From Symbiodinium natans (lineage: Eukaryota; Sar; Dinophyceae; Suessiales; Symbiodiniaceae), in assembly GCA_905221605.1 (NCBI GenBank), contig CAJNDS010000165.1:107501-171500 (forward strand): a stretch of DNA of 64,000 bases, in the 5' to 3' direction. Both the position numbers and the translations under genes were made by a program. Numbering within the stretch: position 1 is the stretch's first letter; the number at the start of each line of letters is the position of its first letter. The notes beneath the pieces are model-generated. The model was not told the DNA's origin, did not search any database, and worked only from the letters and a program-made list of their open reading frames with translations. Positions 62,295 to 64,000 of the stretch are shown here, one piece after another.

Positions 62295-63811
62295 GGCATC
62301 CTCTACCGTGACCTCAAGCCCGAGAACTGTCTCCTGGACTCAGAAGGCTCGGAAGGGTTGCGGGGGTAGGGTTTAGGGCAAGTTTAGGGTTCAGGGTTTA
62401 GGGTTTAGGGTTTAGGGTTTAGGGTTTAGGGTTTAGGGTTTAGGGTTTAGGGTTTAGGGTTTAGGGTTTAGGGTTTAGGGTTTAGTTGGGGAAACCCCAA
62501 ATTGTCTCGCAATGCCCGTCTGGAGTGAAGTTTTCGGCAACACACCGCTATTCCAACAGATGAAGTGATTTCTTTTTCGACAAGGAGCGCCTCTTGGGCT
62601 ACTGGGGCTCATAGGGTTTAGGGTTTGGGGTTTGGGGTTTGGGGTTTGGGGTTTGGGGTTTGGGGTTTCCGGTTTGGGGTTTGGGGTTTAGGGGTACGGG
62701 TTTAAGGTGTTGGCTATGGGAGTGCAACTTTGTCGGGGGTCTTGGTCGATTCCAAGAATCAGCAACCCTGCATTTTCCCCACCTACTATAGGGGCCTTAA
62801 GAATTGGAACCGGTTTTTTTTTTGGGAGGGGGGGGGGGGGCATTATAGTTTGTTTACGTCGGGACCATAAGGGAATTCTATTAGAAATAATTTCGACCCG
62901 TATATGATACCTACGAAGCCCTGCAAGCCGTTGACCGAAGCCGCATGTGCTGGAACCCCAACGCTCGCAAGCAGGTCATATTCGATTGACCGACTTTGGC
63001 CTTTCCAAGGCAGGAGGGTGTTTAGGGTTCAGGGTTTAGGGTTTAGGGTTCAGGGTGTAGGGTTTAGGGTTTAGGGTTTAGGGTTTGCTGTGAAATCGCA
63101 CAGAAGCTGTGAAGGTTGAGATGCAGACTCCCCTGACAGCTGCGTGAAATGCGAGGAGCAGCCCTGGCCCGATCGTGGAGGGCCATCTCTCAGTTTTATC
63201 CCACCTCACACCGTCTCAGGCGGCAAAACCGCCCAAACCTTTTCCGTTTAGGGCTTAGGCGTAAACTCAAGTCAGCAGCCCACTTCCAAAACTTCTTCCA
63301 TTCTAGAGGGTCTCGTCTCCGAGGGGGGGTGTTAGGGAATTTCAGGGGGTTCAGATCCCGGGTTCGAAGACCTTGAAATTCAGGGTAATTATACACCTTC
63401 TTAAGGAACCAGTACTGGGGTCGAGGGGGCTTCAGCGCCGCCCCCCCACTGTTGTTCGGGTTTCTGCGCGGTTAGGGGCAAACTGCAAGGGGTATGACAG
63501 GCTTTCTTTCACCCACAGCCTGAAGCGAATCGAGCCCAACCTACTCTGGCTGAATTTGAGGCCATTTAGAGGGCTTTGAGGGTTCTGGGCTTCGGGCGTA
63601 AGGGAACAAAAACCACCCTAAACCCTAAACCCTAAACCGCCCAAACCTAAACCCTAAACCCTAAGCCCTTTATAAGCCCTAAGCCCTAAGCCCTAAGCCC
63701 TAAACCCTAAACCCTAAACAAACCCAAGTCCTCACCCACATCTACCTGCAGGAGAACCTGACTGAGTCGGCGCTGTTCCAATCGTTCGTAGGCCCCCGGC
63801 TGATTGGGGCA
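62295..63811 (+). CDS. AGC-type Ser/Thr kinase exons: catalytic loop, DFG, activation loop
   Basis: 62295-62346 (acceptor ctctctcaag) reads GILYRDLKPENCLLDSE with the catalytic Asp and Asn, GC donor, one base over. 62975-63009 (acceptor gcaagcag) adds GT to make Gly and reads HIRLTDFGLSK with the Mg-binding DFG. About 63143-63248 is an open segment after cctgacag in two frames, uncertain. 63752 to about 63811 (acceptor ctacctgcag) reads ENLTESALFQSFVGPRL, matching the SFVGTxEY activation-loop region, and abuts a family-A MITE. The three clear pieces give a continuous canonical kinase core. The rest lies beyond the right edge; the N-lobe is not found, but the alpha-E exon at 38204 fits in phase. 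Confidence 0.72.
62390..62487. repeat. (TTTAGGG)n array, about 13 units, in the kinase intron
   Basis: Lies 45 bp after the GC donor of exon 62295-62346. A GGGTTTG variant array follows at 62620-62690. Confidence 0.95.
62790..62905. mobile_element. MITE family H, diverged inverted copy
   Basis: TATAGGGGCCTTAAGAATTGG ... AGAAATAATTTCGACCCGTA resembles the inverted copy at 51697, with a T/G run in the centre. Confidence 0.5.
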
Positions 63812-63923
63812 TTGGGATGTTCCCCCTTATGCTAGCAGTCCTTAGTAGGGATTATGGTACCCCCCCTTAAGCCTAAACCCTAAACCCTATTAAGGACTGT
63901 TGGGATAAGGGGAAATCTCCCAA
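63812..63923. mobile_element. MITE family A with a telomeric insert
   Basis: Ends TTGGGATGTTCCCCCTTATG and AAGGGGAAATCTCCCAA. The core, which reads CTATTAAGGACTG in plain copies, here has CCTAAACCCTAAACC inserted before TATTAAGGACTG. Confidence 0.8.
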
Positions 63924-64000
63924 TTGTTGTATCAGGATCTTTGGCTCAGCTAGATCCGGACGCTTCCTTTGCAAGCATATCACGTTTTATTGCTATCTGT

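Noticed and set aside
1-64000. The window as a chromosome end
   Set aside because: Telomere-type tracts are in both orientations, interspersed at many sites and mixed with exons; no terminal homogeneous array reaches an edge.

Overview
The window looks like nuclear DNA of a dinoflagellate, most likely Symbiodiniaceae-like. That is inference from several signs: hundreds of interspersed TTTAGGG/CCCTAAA repeats, very small exons with GT, GC and GA splice donors, nearly all exons on one strand, short palindromic intron-like elements, and intronless retrogene-like and copia-like insertions. No tRNA, rRNA, CRISPR array or bacterial operon was seen. Most of the long open frames in this DNA are only translations of telomere-like repeats; the real host coding signal is in exons of about 18-130 nt on the + strand. 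Exons were found by eye (acceptor AG, open frame, donor GT/GC/GA, phase continuity), with no transcript support.

Layout. 0.6-6.6 kb: unassigned exons. 7.0-20 kb: a divergent calpain-like (peptidase C2) gene whose exons join in phase at most junctions; the position of the catalytic Cys holds Met. 20.2-24.7 kb: further exons, including a protein-kinase C-lobe tail. 25.1-26.2 kb: an intronless gene encoding ubiquitin, a 2-oxoglutarate/Fe(II) oxygenase-like domain and a RING finger. 26.5-38.3 kb: more exons, an integrase-like fragment, a 1.1-kb terminal-repeat element and, at 38.2 kb, a kinase alpha-E exon. 39.4-46.7 kb: exons of unknown genes and a decayed DDE-type transposase. 47.3-49.9 kb: nine exons in one continuous frame ending in a stop. 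50.0-51.7 kb: another gene end. 52.8-61.6 kb: a complete, very young LTR retrotransposon on the - strand. 62.3-63.8 kb: AGC-type kinase exons (catalytic loop, DFG, activation loop) running off the right edge.

The most unusual property is how the introns are built. Many start in TTTAGGG arrays and end in CCCTAAA arrays, so the two ends of one intron transcript are complementary. One 76-nt intron is telomeric repeat from end to end and uses repeat-derived GT and AG sites. Other introns are about 111-bp palindromic elements with 4-bp target duplications, spliced out as GA-AG or GT-AG introns so that the target sequence and frame are restored (introners). Several of these elements carry telomeric repeat blocks in their centre, which suggests that telomere repeats were added to, or inserted in, pre-existing introners.

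The LTR element (identical 287-bp LTRs, 5-bp duplication TAGGG, primer site complementary to the anticodon arm of initiator tRNA-Met, polypurine tract) sits inside a telomeric repeat. It encodes one 2611-residue protein with WW, S1-like, PABC/MLLE-like, SAM-like and six CCCH domains, but no reverse transcriptase or integrase that I can recognise.
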